Shown: positions 23,915-33,868 of the stretch, in pieces
How positions within the stretch are numbered: position 1 is the first letter of the stretch
Layout of the letters: every line of letters begins with the position of its first letter
DNA from: Pseudomonadota bacterium
Lineage (GTDB): Bacteria > Pseudomonadota > Alphaproteobacteria > Micropepsales > Micropepsaceae
Assembly: GCA_021804785.1 (NCBI GenBank)
Contig: JAJZGY010000019.1
Location: forward strand, 1 to 40,615
Length of the DNA: 40,615 nucleotides
Reading direction: 5' to 3'
The notes under the pieces: model-generated
Seen by the model: only the letters and a program-made list of their open reading frames with translations
What the model was told of the DNA's origin: nothing
The model's database searches: none
Made by a program: the position numbers and the translations under genes

Positions 23915-24442
23915 TTGAGCTGGCAGATACGAGCGGAACGGGCCGAGGACGGGCCACTGGTGGAGCGGCTTCTGGCGGAAAGCTTCGGTCCTGGCCGCTT
24001 TGCCAAGTCGGCGTTTCGCCTGCGCGAAGGGGTCGAGGCCGTGGCAAACCTCGGTTTTGTTGCCATTGAGGAGGGCGAGCTGAGGGGCTCGGTGCGCTTC
24101 TGGCCCGTCCTCGTGGGCGCCACCGCTGCCCTGCTCCTTGGGCCACTTGCCGTCCAGCAGCCTCAGCGCGGCCGCGGTATGGGCATCGACTTGATGCGCC
24201 GCGGGATCGCCGAGGCCCAGGGCTCCGGCTGGGAGGTGATCATTCTGGTCGGGGATGAGCCCTACTACAGCCGGGTCGGCTTTAGCCGCCTCACCCAGCG
24301 TCTGCGTTTTCCCGGGCCGGTGGATCCGGCCCGTGTCCTCGGACTGGACCTCAAGCAAGGAACACTGGCAGGTCTCAGTGGCGAGGTGCGGCGAGTCAAG
24401 ATTGATGAGCCGGTCTGTGCCGATGGAGCGGGAACGGCGTGA
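23915..24442 (+). CDS. GNAT-family N-acetyltransferase (YhbS-like)
   Basis: 175 residues from TTG 23915, with GAGG 10 nt upstream. It has the GNAT fold order: a first strand with IRAERAEDGPLVERLL, then GSVRFWPVLVG, the acetyl-CoA loop QPQRGRGMGIDLMRRGIAEAQ (about 82-100) and VGDEPYYSRVGFSRL, which is typical of the COG3153 group. The acceptor is unknown. The stop overlaps the next start (GTGA), so the two genes are translationally coupled. Confidence 0.82.
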   Translation: MSWQIRAERAEDGPLVERLLAESFGPGRFAKSAFRLREGVEAVANLGFVAIEEGELRGSVRFWPVLVGATAALLLGPLAVQQPQRGRGMGIDLMRRGIAEAQGSGWEVIILVGDEPYYSRVGFSRLTQRLRFPGPVDPARVLGLDLKQGTLAGLSGEVRRVKIDEPVCADGAGTA

Positions 24443-25644
24443 TCTTTACCCTTGCGGTCTTTGTCGCAACCTATGGCGTGATTGCAGTTGGACGGGTACC
24501 GGGCTTGCGGCTTGACCGCGCAAGCGCAGCGCTTTTGGGCGCGGCGTTGATGGTCGCCGGCGGCTCGCTCAGCCTTGAGGCCGCCTATCAAGCCATCGAT
24601 CTGAATACCATCGTGCTCCTCCTTGGCATGATGATCCTCGTTGCCAATCTGCGTCTGGCGGGATTTTTCGAGGCCTGCACTGACTATGCCGGCCGGCATG
24701 CCCGCCGTCCGCTGTTGCTGCTGGTGACGGTGGTGCTGGTTACTGGTGTGCTCTCGGCCTTTCTCGTCAATGATACGGTATGTCTGATGATGGCGCCCCT
24801 GGTTGCCGAAATCGCTCTTGCCATGAAGCGGCGCGTTGAGCCTTACCTGATTGCCCTTGCCATGGCGTCCAATGCCGGCAGTGTTGCCACCATCACTGGC
24901 AACCCCCAGAACATGGTCATCGACAGCGTCTCGCACCTGTCTTATGTGAGCTTCGCCAAGGCATTGTCGCCCATTGCGCTCGTCAGCCTGGGCATCGTGG
25001 CCGTGGTGGTGGTGCTGCTTTATCGCAGCGAGTTTGCCACTGCTGCGCGTCTCGATGTCCAACTGCCGAAGGCACAGGTCAAACCTTACGCGCTCGCCAA
25101 GTCACTTGCGGCGACGCTTGGGGCCATCATCTTCTTCTTTCTGGGCGTGCCTCCGGCTGAAGTTGCGATTGTGGCCGGCAGCGTTCTGCTCGTCAGCGGG
25201 CGGGTCAAGCCTGCACAATTATGGTCCGAAATCGACTGGCCGCTGCTGGTGATGTTTGCCGGTCTTTTCATCGTGGTGCGTGGATTTGAAGTGGCGATTT
25301 TCACCCCAGCACACCTTGCCGCCATGGCGCAGCTGGACCTGGCCCAGCCCAAGGTGCTTGCGGCAGTCAGCGCCCTGCTCGCCAATCTGGTGAGTAATGT
25401 TCCGGCCGTGCTTCTGCTGAAGTCTTTTGTCCAGGGCGTGGCGGATCCGAGGCGTGCCTTTCTTGTCCTCGCCATGGCCTCGACGTTGGCCGGCAACCTC
25501 ACCATTACCGGTTCGGTTGCCAATCTCATCGTGGTCGAGCGCGCCCGTCAGGCAGGTATCCAGATTTCGTTCTGGCGCTATCTCCTCGTCGGGATACCGG
25601 TCACGGCCCTCAGCGTGGCCTTTGGGGTGTGGTGGCTCGGTTAG
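24439..25644 (+). CDS. ArsB/NhaD-superfamily anion or ion transporter
   Basis: 401 residues from GTG 24439, mostly hydrophobic with about 10-11 membrane segments. Two internal repeats carry the superfamily motifs: SAFLVNDTVCLMMAPL with ITGNPQNMVI in the first half, and LVSNVPAVLLL with TITGSVANLIVVE in the second. These Asn/Thr-Pro hairpins form the ion and substrate sites in the ion transporter superfamily. Arsenite, citrate or other anions cannot be told apart by eye; no ars genes lie nearby. 25645-25941 downstream shows no gene, only a weak 6-bp hairpin at 25657-25677. Confidence 0.78.
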   Translation: MIFTLAVFVATYGVIAVGRVPGLRLDRASAALLGAALMVAGGSLSLEAAYQAIDLNTIVLLLGMMILVANLRLAGFFEACTDYAGRHARRPLLLLVTVVLVTGVLSAFLVNDTVCLMMAPLVAEIALAMKRRVEPYLIALAMASNAGSVATITGNPQNMVIDSVSHLSYVSFAKALSPIALVSLGIVAVVVVLLYRSEFATAARLDVQLPKAQVKPYALAKSLAATLGAIIFFFLGVPPAEVAIVAGSVLLVSGRVKPAQLWSEIDWPLLVMFAGLFIVVRGFEVAIFTPAHLAAMAQLDLAQPKVLAAVSALLANLVSNVPAVLLLKSFVQGVADPRRAFLVLAMASTLAGNLTITGSVANLIVVERARQAGIQISFWRYLLVGIPVTALSVAFGVWWLG

Positions 25645-25941
25645 AGGCAAGCCTGTCCATGCCTCCAGGCTGCATGGGCCGTTGCGCGCTCCGGTTCTAC
25701 CACCCGCTCTGTGGGACATGGAAAATGTCTCACACCACGGACGCAAAAGTGATCTTGGCCAGAGGCCAATCCTCACGCCCGTGTCCGGCAAGGTGATAAG
25801 TGCTGCGGGCTCCATCAAAAGCGGCACCAAGAGACGTCACAGCCTCATTGCCCTGCGTGGGGTCGTGCATGGTTCTCAAGGGTGCATCTGTACCTTGAGA
25901 GGTCCCGATGTAATTGGCGCGCCCGGTCTGGGGATCGAGCG

Positions 25942-26382
25942 TTAGTGCGTCGGGGTGAAGAGCCTCTGGCAGCTCTGTGCATGCCAGTGCGGGACTTCTT
26001 GTTCCCTGCGGCAGACTGCCATTCTTACGATGTCGTTCAACACGAACCAGAGCATGGAGCAGCCCCAGACCAAGGCGGCATATTTCCAGCCGATGGCAGG
26101 CATGAGCCAGCCACAGACCGCGGCGCGCGTGCCTACGACTTTGGTAGATTCGCCGGCGACGACCAGTTTCGAGCTCGGCCATGGCCGTTTCCGGAACCAG
26201 CTCTGGTTGCGCGTCCGGTCGATGGCGAACTGATCGGCGAACAGCAGCCTGAGGAAGATGAGCGTTCGGACCGTTGGCCGCGGCAGGTGGAACAGGCGCT
26301 CTGCGATGAAGAAAAGTGCGAACCAGGTGATCACGCCCAAAATGCCAAGGACGGTGCTGATGACAAGTACAGATGTCTTGCG
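25942..26382 (-). pseudogene. C-terminal remnant of a P-type (H+-efflux) ATPase
   Basis: The minus-strand frame is open from 26382, just after an in-frame TAG at 26383-26385. It encodes KTSVLVISTVLGILGVITWFALFFIA, then VRTLIFLRLLFADQFAI, RNQSWFRKRPWPSSKLVV and GWLMPAIGWKYAALVWG. This run matches the last membrane helices of bacterial plasma-membrane-type H+ P-type ATPases (over 800 residues). Phosphorylation, nucleotide and actuator domains are absent from the window, so it is a dead tail of about 146 codons. An internal ATG at 26340 could start a 132-residue ORF, but function is unlikely. Confidence 0.6.
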
Positions 26383-26426
26383 CTAGGTCAATGTCGCCGG
26401 AGGAAAGCTCATTGCAAAAGAGCCAT

Positions 26427-28079
26427 ATGGAAACCAAGATCAGTCCCCTTGCCGGCAAACCTGCGCCGGAAGCTCTTCTCGTCGATGTCCCAGGCTTGCT
26501 TGCAGCCTATCAGACACTGACGCCTGATCCGCACGAACCCACGCAGCGGGTTGCTTTCGGGACCTCCGGTCATCGCGGATCTTCGCTGCGCCGCAGTTTC
26601 AATGCCTGGCATATCTGGGCTATCACCCAGGCGATCTGCGACTATCGCAAGCGTCACGGCATCACCGGACCGTTGTTTCTGGGCGAAGACACCCATGCTC
26701 TTTCGGCACCCGCAAGGGAGAGTGCGGTGGAGGTTCTGGCCGCCAATGAGGTCATGGTGCGCCTGTCCGAAACCGATGCCTTCACCCCGACACCTGCCCT
26801 TTCGCATGCCATCCTTGTGCACAATCGGACGCGGCCTGATGCCCTGGCGGACGGCATCGTCATCACGCCCTCGCACAATCCCCCTGATGATGGCGGCTTC
26901 AAATATAATCCGCCAAATGGTGGACCTGCCGACACCGAGGTGACGCGCTGGATTGAGGCGCGCGCCAATGTTCATCTTGCGTCCGGCTTGCGCGAGGTGC
27001 GGCGCATGTCCTATGCGCAGGCGCTGCGCACAGCCTGGGTTGGTCGCCATGATTTTCAGGGTGCCTATGTTGCGGATCTTGCCAATGTCCTTGACATGGA
27101 CGCAATCAAGGGATGCGGCCTCAAGCTCGCGGTCGATCCACTGGGCGGGGCGGGGGTCCATTATTGGGGCCGGATTGCCGAGGATTACGGCCTGACGCTT
27201 GAAATTCTGAACCAGGGGGTTGATCCCACCTTTGCCTTTATGAGCGTGGACTGGGACGGGCAGATCCGCATGGATCCATCCTCACCCTATGCCATGCAGG
27301 GACTGATCGCGCTCAGGGAAAAATTTGACATCGTTTTTGCCTGCGACACCGATCACGACCGTCATGGCATCGTCACCCGGAGCCGCGGACTGATGGCGGC
27401 CAATCACTATCTTTGTGCGATGATCGCCTATCTCTTTGACCATCGTCCGCACTGGTCGCAAGCCGCCGGCATCGGCAAAACCGTTGTCAGCAGCGGGATG
27501 ATTGATCGTCTGGCCATCCGGCTGGGGCGTGCGCTATATGAGGTTCCGGTCGGCTTCAAGTGGTTTGTCGACGGGCTTCTGGCTGGCCGGCTGGGCTTTG
27601 TTGGTGAGGAAAGCGCCGGGGCGAGCTTCTGCCGGAAGGATGGCACGGTGTGGACCACCGACAAGGACGGCATTGTTCCGGCGCTTCTTTCGGCGGAGAT
27701 CGCGGCCAGGACAGGGCGTGATCCCGGAGAACTTTATGGCGCTCTGGAAAACGAATTCGGCGCCCCCGTCTATGCCCGCATCGATGCGCCGGCCAGTGCA
27801 GAACAGAAGCCAAGACTGGCAAAACTTGGTGCCTGCGATATTGTTTCCAGGCAGCTTGCGGGCGAGCCCATTCGGAAGATCTTGACGGAGGCACCGGGCA
27901 ATCACGCTGCCATTGGCGGGCTCAAGGTAAGCACGCAGAATGGCTGGTTCGCGGCCAGACCCTCGGGCACAGAGAATATCTACAAGATCTACGCCGAAAG
28001 CTTTCTGGGCAAAGAGCATCTCAAGCGGATTCAGGATGAGGCACAGGCGATGATCAGCCGGACGCTTTCGGGTGGCTAA
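26427..28079 (+). CDS. pgm: Alpha-D-glucose phosphate-specific phosphoglucomutase
   Basis: 550 residues from ATG 26427, matching the family N-terminus (ISPLAGKPAPEALLVDVPGL). A TTG at 26412 with a perfect GGAGG 8 nt upstream would add five residues and may be the real start. Domain landmarks in order: FGTSGHRGS, the catalytic phosphoserine loop GIVITPSHNPP, the Mg-binding CDTDHDRHG, sugar loop GEESAGAS and phosphate loop ARPSGTEN. It interconverts glucose 1- and 6-phosphate, linking glycogen or exopolysaccharide to glycolysis. The HAD gene overlaps its stop. Confidence 0.95.
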   Translation: METKISPLAGKPAPEALLVDVPGLLAAYQTLTPDPHEPTQRVAFGTSGHRGSSLRRSFNAWHIWAITQAICDYRKRHGITGPLFLGEDTHALSAPARESAVEVLAANEVMVRLSETDAFTPTPALSHAILVHNRTRPDALADGIVITPSHNPPDDGGFKYNPPNGGPADTEVTRWIEARANVHLASGLREVRRMSYAQALRTAWVGRHDFQGAYVADLANVLDMDAIKGCGLKLAVDPLGGAGVHYWGRIAEDYGLTLEILNQGVDPTFAFMSVDWDGQIRMDPSSPYAMQGLIALREKFDIVFACDTDHDRHGIVTRSRGLMAANHYLCAMIAYLFDHRPHWSQAAGIGKTVVSSGMIDRLAIRLGRALYEVPVGFKWFVDGLLAGRLGFVGEESAGASFCRKDGTVWTTDKDGIVPALLSAEIAARTGRDPGELYGALENEFGAPVYARIDAPASAEQKPRLAKLGACDIVSRQLAGEPIRKILTEAPGNHAAIGGLKVSTQNGWFAARPSGTENIYKIYAESFLGKEHLKRIQDEAQAMISRTLSGG

Positions 28080-28788
28080 GCCCGGCAAGGAGCAAAAAGC
28101 CGGGGGCGCGCGCAGCGCCAAGGTCCCGGCCGCAGTGCGGCCCTCGACCCTCTTTGTCGACATCGGCGGTGTCCTGCTCAGCGATGGCTGGGGCCGGAGC
28201 CAGCGTGAGCGGGCAATCGCCGAGTTTGGCCTTGATGCCGAGGATTTCAGCAGGCGGCATCTTCAGATCTGGAACAGCTACCAGCTCGGCAAGTGTTCGC
28301 TCGATGAGTATTTTGAGCGGGTGCTGTTTTATCGTCCGCAATCTTTTTCACGCGCGGCACTCAAGGCGTTTATGTTTGCCCAGTCGATACCGTGCCAGGA
28401 CATGCTAGATCTGGTCGCGCGTCTGAAGCGCAAGTGGCGGCTTCAAGTGGTCGTAGTGAGCAATGAGGGACGCGAACTCAACGCCCATCGCATCCATACC
28501 TTCCAGCTTGATCGGCTCGCTGACATCTTTGTCTCGTCCTGTTATGTACAAAGGCTGAAGCCGGATGCGGGGATTTTCCGCCTGGCTCTTGATCTGACGC
28601 AGGTTTCGCCTTCCGAGGTCGTCTATATCGAAAACACGGCGATGTTCGTGGAGGTCGCCCGCGGGCTCGGCATTCAGGCTCTGTTGCACAAGAGTTTTAC
28701 CGAGACGCGCACGGCATTGGCGCAGCTGGGTCTTGGGGATGACGATGATGACGGGGCACGGGTCCCCGGTGTCCGCATCCAGGTGTGA
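28072..28788 (+). CDS. HAD-like hydrolase with altered motifs
   Basis: 238 residues from GTG 28072, overlapping the pgm stop. Motif I is FVDIGGVLLSDGWG (the second Asp replaced by Gly), motif II VVVSNEGRE, motif III RLKPDAGIF with the Lys, and motif IV YIENTAMFVEVA where Asp pairs are usual. The nucleophile Asp is present but the general acid and part of the Mg site are changed, so activity may be weak or specialised. A basic 25-residue leader precedes the domain. Its place between pgm and phosphoketolase suggests a sugar-phosphate substrate, but this is only context. Confidence 0.78.
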   Translation: MAKPGKEQKAGGARSAKVPAAVRPSTLFVDIGGVLLSDGWGRSQRERAIAEFGLDAEDFSRRHLQIWNSYQLGKCSLDEYFERVLFYRPQSFSRAALKAFMFAQSIPCQDMLDLVARLKRKWRLQVVVVSNEGRELNAHRIHTFQLDRLADIFVSSCYVQRLKPDAGIFRLALDLTQVSPSEVVYIENTAMFVEVARGLGIQALLHKSFTETRTALAQLGLGDDDDDGARVPGVRIQV

Positions 28789-28851
28789 GGGGCCCTGAGC
28801 ACGCGCGCCGTTCGCAGCGTTCCTGATCGGATCAGAAGGCGGGGCAGCAAG

Positions 28852-31221
28852 ATGGCAATCGACAGCGACACACTTTTCCTGCAGATGGACGCTTACTGGC
28901 GTGCTGCCAACTATCTTGCAGTGGGGCAGATTTATTTGCGTGATAATCCGCTCTTGCGTCGTCCGCTCGTGCGCAGTGACATCAAGCACATGCTGCTCGG
29001 TCATTGGGGGACGACGCCGGGGCAGAACTTCATCTATGTGCACCTGAACCGCATCATCAATACCTACGACCTCAACATGATCTACATCTCGGGCCCCGGC
29101 CATGGCGGGCCGGCGGTGGTGGGGAACAGCTATCTTGAGGGTACCTACAGCGAGATCTATCCCCAGATCAGTGAGGACGAGGATGGCCTCAGGCGCCTGT
29201 TCACCCAGTTTTCCTTTCCCGGCGGCATTCCCAGCCATGCCTCACCCGAATGTCCAGGCTCGATCCATGAAGGTGGCGAGCTTGGCTACTCTTTGAGCCA
29301 CGCCTTCGGTGCGGCGTTTGACAATCCAGATCTTGTTGTCGCCTGCGTCGTGGGTGACGGTGAGGCGGAGACCGGGCCGTTGGCGACCTCCTGGCACTCT
29401 AACAAGTTCCTCAACCCGCGCCGGGATGGCGCCGTGCTGCCCATCTTGCACCTCAATGGCTATAAGATCGCCAATCCCACGGTCTTGGCGCGCATCAGCC
29501 CGCAGGAGCTTGATCAGCTCCTGCGCGGCTATGGCTGGACGCCGCTTTATGTGGAGGGCGACGAGCCCGTGGCGATGCACCGCAAGATGGCCGCCGCCCT
29601 TGATGAGGCGATCGCAAGCATCCAGCACATCCAGGAGCGGGCACGCAAAGAGGGCCAGAGCACGCGCCCCAGCTGGCCGATGATTGTGTTGCGTTCGCCC
29701 AAAGGCTGGACCGGACCAAAAGTGGTCGATGGGGTCGCCATTGAGGGCACGTTTCATGCGCACCAGGTGCCCTTGCTTGGCTTTGACGAGCATCCCCAAC
29801 ATGTGAAGATGTTGGGAGACTGGCTCAGAAGCTATCGCCCGGAGGAACTCTTTGACGCCAGGGGCAGGCTGAAAGAGGAATTGCGCGCGCTTGCCCCCAA
29901 GGGCGTGCGGCGCATGGGGGCTAATCCTCATGCCAATGGCGGCAGCCTGCTCAAGGATCTGAGGCTGCCCGATTTTCGTGACTATCGCGTCGAGGTCCCG
30001 GAGCCTGGGACCCCTGGTATCGGGGATACCCATGTTCTGGGACGCTATGTGCGCGATGTGCTGCGGCAGAACCGCGAGACGCACAATTTCCGTCTGTTCG
30101 GTCCGGACGAAACAATTTCCAACGGCCTTGAAGCCGTGTTCGACGTCACTGCGCGGCAATGGGAAGGTGAGACGAAGGCCAGTGACGAGCATCTGGCAAA
30201 GGAGGGCGAGGTGCTCGAGATGCTCAGCGAGCATCAGTGCGAAGGCTGGCTGGAGGGCTATCTGCTCACCGGACGACACGGCCTGTTCAACTGCTATGAG
30301 GCCTTTATCCACATCGTCGATTCGATGTTCAATCAACATGCCAAATGGCTCAAGGTCACCGCGGGATTACCCTGGCGGTACAAAATCGCGTCGCTCAATT
30401 ATCTGCTGTCCTCGCATGTCTGGCGGCAAGATCACAACGGCTTCACCCATCAGGATCCGGGCTTTCTCGATCATGTGGTGAACAAGAAGTCAGGGGTGGT
30501 GCGGGTGTATCTGCCTCCGGATGCCAACTGCCTGCTGTCGGTGATGGACCACTGCTTGAGGAGCCGGCACTATGTCAACGTGGTCATTGCCGGCAAGCAC
30601 CCCTCACCGCAATGGCTGACCATGGAGCAGGCGGTGATACACTGCACGGAGGGGATCGGTGTCTGGCCGTGGGCGAGCAATGACCAAGCCGATGAGCCGG
30701 ATATTGTCATGGCCTGCTGCGGTGATGTACCGACGCTTGAGACACTCGCAGCGGTGAGCATTTTGCGGACACATCTGCCAGAGCTTCGACTCCGGGTCGT
30801 CAATGTCGTCGATTTGATGAAGTTGCAGCCGCAAAGCGAGCATCCCCATGGCCTCAGCGACCGTGAATTCGATGAGATCTTTACCCGGGACCGGCCGGTC
30901 ATTTTTGCCTTTCACGGTTATCCCTGGCTGATTCATCGCCTGACCTATCGGCGCACAAATCACCACAACATCCATGTTCGCGGCTACAAGGAGGAGGGCA
31001 CGATCACGACCCCGTTCGACATGACGGTCTTGAATGATCTGGATCGCTTTCACCTCGTGATGGATGTCATCGACCGGATGCCGGCGACGAAGGCCCGTGG
31101 CGTCTACCTCAAGCAGAGGCTCACGGACAAGCTCATCGAGCACCGTCAGTACATTGGCGAACAGGGCCTTGATCTGCCGGAGATCCGGAACTGGCAGTGG
31201 CCAAACACAAGTCTCGCCTGA
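28852..31221 (+). CDS. xfp: Xylulose-5-phosphate/fructose-6-phosphate phosphoketolase
   Basis: 789 residues, full length. Thiamine-diphosphate enzyme splitting xylulose 5-P or fructose 6-P with phosphate into acetyl phosphate plus glyceraldehyde 3-P or erythrose 4-P. Signatures: [29 protein letters not shown], the XFP pattern [21 protein letters not shown] and the ThDP/Mg motif [19 protein letters not shown]; also [18 protein letters not shown]. The Shine-Dalgarno is weak. Acetate kinase follows after 42 bp and would use the acetyl phosphate. Whether it prefers C5 or C6 sugar cannot be read from the sequence. Confidence 0.96.
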   Translation: MAIDSDTLFLQMDAYWRAANYLAVGQIYLRDNPLLRRPLVRSDIKHMLLGHWGTTPGQNFIYVHLNRIINTYDLNMIYISGPGHGGPAVVGNSYLEGTYSEIYPQISEDEDGLRRLFTQFSFPGGIPSHASPECPGSIHEGGELGYSLSHAFGAAFDNPDLVVACVVGDGEAETGPLATSWHSNKFLNPRRDGAVLPILHLNGYKIANPTVLARISPQELDQLLRGYGWTPLYVEGDEPVAMHRKMAAALDEAIASIQHIQERARKEGQSTRPSWPMIVLRSPKGWTGPKVVDGVAIEGTFHAHQVPLLGFDEHPQHVKMLGDWLRSYRPEELFDARGRLKEELRALAPKGVRRMGANPHANGGSLLKDLRLPDFRDYRVEVPEPGTPGIGDTHVLGRYVRDVLRQNRETHNFRLFGPDETISNGLEAVFDVTARQWEGETKASDEHLAKEGEVLEMLSEHQCEGWLEGYLLTGRHGLFNCYEAFIHIVDSMFNQHAKWLKVTAGLPWRYKIASLNYLLSSHVWRQDHNGFTHQDPGFLDHVVNKKSGVVRVYLPPDANCLLSVMDHCLRSRHYVNVVIAGKHPSPQWLTMEQAVIHCTEGIGVWPWASNDQADEPDIVMACCGDVPTLETLAAVSILRTHLPELRLRVVNVVDLMKLQPQSEHPHGLSDREFDEIFTRDRPVIFAFHGYPWLIHRLTYRRTNHHNIHVRGYKEEGTITTPFDMTVLNDLDRFHLVMDVIDRMPATKARGVYLKQRLTDKLIEHRQYIGEQGLDLPEIRNWQWPNTSLA

Positions 31222-31263
31222 CGAGCGGGTGATGCCGTAACTCTCATGCACCGAGATCAGCAG

Positions 31264-32448
31264 ATGACGGACATGCTCCTCATTCTGAATGCGGGTTCAT
31301 CGAGCCTCAAATTCACGCTGTTTGAGCTGCGTACGCCGCTTGATGCACAGGATGCCGTGTGCGATGGAATGATCCTGGGGTTTGGCGAAGGCTCGCGCTT
31401 TCAGCTCAAGGACGGGCGAGGGCGGGTGCTCCTCACCCGCCATCTGGATGACGTGTTTAGCCACCATCGCGCGCTGAGCGCGGCACTCAATGTTCTGAAG
31501 GAACGTTTTGACGCGGCAGAGCTCAAAGCCGTCGGCCATCGCATCGTTCATGGCGGGCGTAAGTTTTTAGGGCCGGTGCGTCTGGACGCCAAGATTATTG
31601 GCGAACTGAAAAGGCTGAGCCCGCTCGCGCCACTACACCAGCCCCACAATCTGGCGGCGGTGGAGGCGATGGCCCAGCTTCATCCTGCCTTACCGCAGAT
31701 TGCCTGTTTTGACACGGCCTTTCATGCCACGCAGCCTGACCTCGCCACCCGTTTCGCGCTCCCACAAGCGCTTCATGATGAGGGTGTTCAGGGCTACGGC
31801 TTTCACGGTCTTTCCTATGAATACATCGCCGGCTGTCTGCCGGAGGTTCTGGGACCGGTGCGTGCCGAAGGCCGCGTCATCATTGCCCATCTGGGCAGCG
31901 GGGCCAGCATGTGTGCGCTCAAAGGGCGCCGCAGCATCGCCACCACCATGAGCTTCACGCCGCTTGACGGGTTGATGATGGCAACGCGGCCCGGCGCGCT
32001 CGATCCGGGCGTGCTGCTCTATCTTCTGAACGAAAAGAAACTGACCGCGAAGGCGCTGGGCGATCTGCTCTACCACCACTGCGGTCTTCTGGGGGTGTCG
32101 GGCATCAGCGCGGACATGCGCGATTTGCTTGCAAGTGACGCGCCTTCTGCACAGCGGGCGATCGATCTCTTTGTCTATCGTATCGGGCGTGAATTGGGTG
32201 GGCTTGCCGCTGTTCTGGGCGGCCTTGATGCCTTGGTATTTACCGCGGGGATCGGTGAGAACGCCCCCCAGATACGCGCGCGGGTCTGCGCTGCGGCGTG
32301 CTGGCTTGGCATTGAGCTCGATGCGCAGGCCAATCAGAAGGGCGGGCCCTTGATTTCGAGGAGCGAGGTATCAGCTTGGGTGATACCGACCGCGGAGGAT
32401 CTCATGATTGCGCGGCACACACTGGCAAGTCTTGGTATGAAAGGCTGA
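31264..32448 (+). CDS. ackA: Acetate kinase
   Basis: 394 residues from ATG 31264 (GAGAT upstream); an ATG 18 bp earlier at 31246 would add six residues before the conserved start. ASKHA-fold motifs: LILNAGSSSLKF (6-17), GHRIVHGG, the substrate-site FDTAFH, HLGSGASMCALKGRRS, TRPGALDPG and FTAGIGENAP. It makes ATP and acetate from acetyl phosphate, completing the phosphoketolase route. No pta is seen, consistent with acetyl phosphate coming directly from Xfp. Confidence 0.95.
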   Translation: MTDMLLILNAGSSSLKFTLFELRTPLDAQDAVCDGMILGFGEGSRFQLKDGRGRVLLTRHLDDVFSHHRALSAALNVLKERFDAAELKAVGHRIVHGGRKFLGPVRLDAKIIGELKRLSPLAPLHQPHNLAAVEAMAQLHPALPQIACFDTAFHATQPDLATRFALPQALHDEGVQGYGFHGLSYEYIAGCLPEVLGPVRAEGRVIIAHLGSGASMCALKGRRSIATTMSFTPLDGLMMATRPGALDPGVLLYLLNEKKLTAKALGDLLYHHCGLLGVSGISADMRDLLASDAPSAQRAIDLFVYRIGRELGGLAAVLGGLDALVFTAGIGENAPQIRARVCAAACWLGIELDAQANQKGGPLISRSEVSAWVIPTAEDLMIARHTLASLGMKG

Positions 32449-32462
32449 AAGGCTTTGGCCGA

Positions 32463-32499
32463 GGACACAGGACGCGATGGGGCGGCATTGCCTGTGTCC
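32463..32499. terminator. Inverted repeat between convergent ackA and the MsrP-like gene
   Basis: GGACACAGG (32463-32471) and CCTGTGTCC (32491-32499) form a perfect 9-bp stem with a 19-nt GC-rich loop, placed between two gene ends. CACGTTTTG follows on the plus strand. A bidirectional terminator is plausible, though the loop is long. Confidence 0.4.
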
Positions 32500-32527
32500 G
32501 CTCACGTTTTGTAGCAGAGTTTGCCGA

Positions 32528-33247
32528 TCAGGAGCCGCCAAACCAGTTATATCCCTGCTTCACCCAGTAGCCGCTCGGGAATACATTGGTCACGCCCATG
32601 GCGACAATGGATTTTGGATTCTTGTAACCGAGTTTGGTTGGGATGCGCAGCCGCACCGGTGCGCCGAACGGTGCAGTCAGTGGTTCGCCGAGGAAGTCCA
32701 GCGCCAAAATGGTCTGCGGATGGAGGGCTGAGGGCATGTCGATGCTCTCGTAATAGCCGTCTGCGCACTGGAACGAAACGTATCGCGCCTTGGTATCGGC
32801 ATTGATACGACGAAGAAACTGACCGAGTGGCACACCGCTCCACTGACCAACGACGCGCCAGCCTTCGACACAGATGAAACGGGTAATCTGGCTTTCCTGG
32901 GGAAGAGCGCGTAATTGCCCGAGTGTCCAGGGGCGCTTGTCTGCGATGCGGCCGGTCAGCTCAAGACGCCAGGTAGCGGGATCGACCTGCGGCGCCTGAT
33001 CGATGTCGTAATAGGCGTTGAAGCGCGGCGGACGGGTGATCGCCGAGGCTGGATAGGTGGGAGCAAGACGGTGCTCGCTGAACAAGGCTGCCTGCACCCG
33101 ATCATTCCAGCGTGACATGCCGGTCAGGAAGCGGTCGGCCATGTCGGGATGTTGAAGATCGTCGTAGTTGCAGCCGGAGAGCATGGTGGCAGCACCAAGG
33201 ATGAGGCCGCGGCTGAGCAGTGCGCGTCGGTCGAGGGGCGAGGTCAT
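32528..33247 (-). CDS. MsrP/YedY-like molybdopterin oxidoreductase, lipoprotein type
   Basis: 239 residues. The N-terminus has a twin Arg (7-8, DRRALLSRG) and a lipobox ending at Cys26 (MLSGC), suggesting Tat export and lipid anchoring. The sulfite-oxidase fold follows, with the molybdenum-ligand Cys126 in FICVEGWRVVGQWSGVPL and RLRIPTKLGYKNPKSI near the end. Relatives include MsrP, which reduces methionine sulfoxide in periplasmic proteins, and other small YedY-like enzymes. It is shorter than classical MsrP (about 300). The cytochrome gene lies 3 bp upstream in the same operon. Confidence 0.82.
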   Translation of the reverse strand: MTSPLDRRALLSRGLILGAATMLSGCNYDDLQHPDMADRFLTGMSRWNDRVQAALFSEHRLAPTYPASAITRPPRFNAYYDIDQAPQVDPATWRLELTGRIADKRPWTLGQLRALPQESQITRFICVEGWRVVGQWSGVPLGQFLRRINADTKARYVSFQCADGYYESIDMPSALHPQTILALDFLGEPLTAPFGAPVRLRIPTKLGYKNPKSIVAMGVTNVFPSGYWVKQGYNWFGGS

Positions 33248-33250
33248 ATT

Positions 33251-33868
33251 TTACTCCGCGTGGGTGGTTTCGGGGACGCGGCCGCCGAAGATCATCGCCG
33301 GCAGAACGCGCGGCACCAGGGCAACGAGCAGGACGTGGATGAGGAGGAAGGCGCAGATCCCGCTCATTGCCGCGAAATGCACGATGCGGGAGAACCCGAA
33401 GCCGCCGAAGAGATCGGAGAGATACCAGAGCTGGACCGGCTTCCACACGGCAAGGCCCGACAGCACCGCAAGGATGCCAAGACTGATGACGCCCCAATAA
33501 AGAAGACGCTGGACCGCGTTATAGACCCCTTCCTCATGCTGCAGACGTAGGGAAAGCGCCGCCAACAGATCGTCGAATACCGCACGCGGGGTGATGGGAA
33601 GGAGCTTGCGGCGAAAATGTCCGCTCGCTGTGCCCCAGATCAGATAGGCCAGCCCGTTCAGCATCAAGAGCCAGATCGCGGCAAAGTGCCAGGCAATGGC
33701 GCCGCCAAGCCACTCGCCGATGACGGCCCATTGCGGGAAGGAGAAGGGCAGAATGGGGGAGGCGTTGTAGATTTCCCAGCCGCTACCGATCAGTGTGACG
33801 ATGGCGATCACATTGAGCCAGTGCATGATTCTGAGCGGCAATGGATGGATGGGGCGATGGCGGCGCAT
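33251..33868 (-). CDS. Cytochrome b561-type membrane subunit, partner of the molybdoenzyme
   Basis: 205 residues with four membrane helices and four candidate heme-ligand His: His16 (LRIMHWLNV), His61 (IAWHFAAIW), His164 (SRIVHFAAM) and His178 (LLIHVLLVA). This is the pattern of the thiosulfate-reductase/Ni-Fe-hydrogenase cytochrome b group, which carries electrons from quinol to a periplasmic partner. GGAGGA precedes the ATG. It is encoded first in a two-gene operon with the YedY-like enzyme, so it probably feeds that enzyme. It is not a clear YedZ/MsrQ by sequence. Confidence 0.82.
   Translation of the reverse strand: MRRHRPIHPLPLRIMHWLNVIAIVTLIGSGWEIYNASPILPFSFPQWAVIGEWLGGAIAWHFAAIWLLMLNGLAYLIWGTASGHFRRKLLPITPRAVFDDLLAALSLRLQHEEGVYNAVQRLLYWGVISLGILAVLSGLAVWKPVQLWYLSDLFGGFGFSRIVHFAAMSGICAFLLIHVLLVALVPRVLPAMIFGGRVPETTHAE

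Noticed and set aside
25730-26458. Minus-strand frame of 242 codons across the ATPase remnant
   Set aside because: Basic, repeat-poor translation without motifs; the overlapping frame with membrane helices fits a P-type ATPase tail much better.
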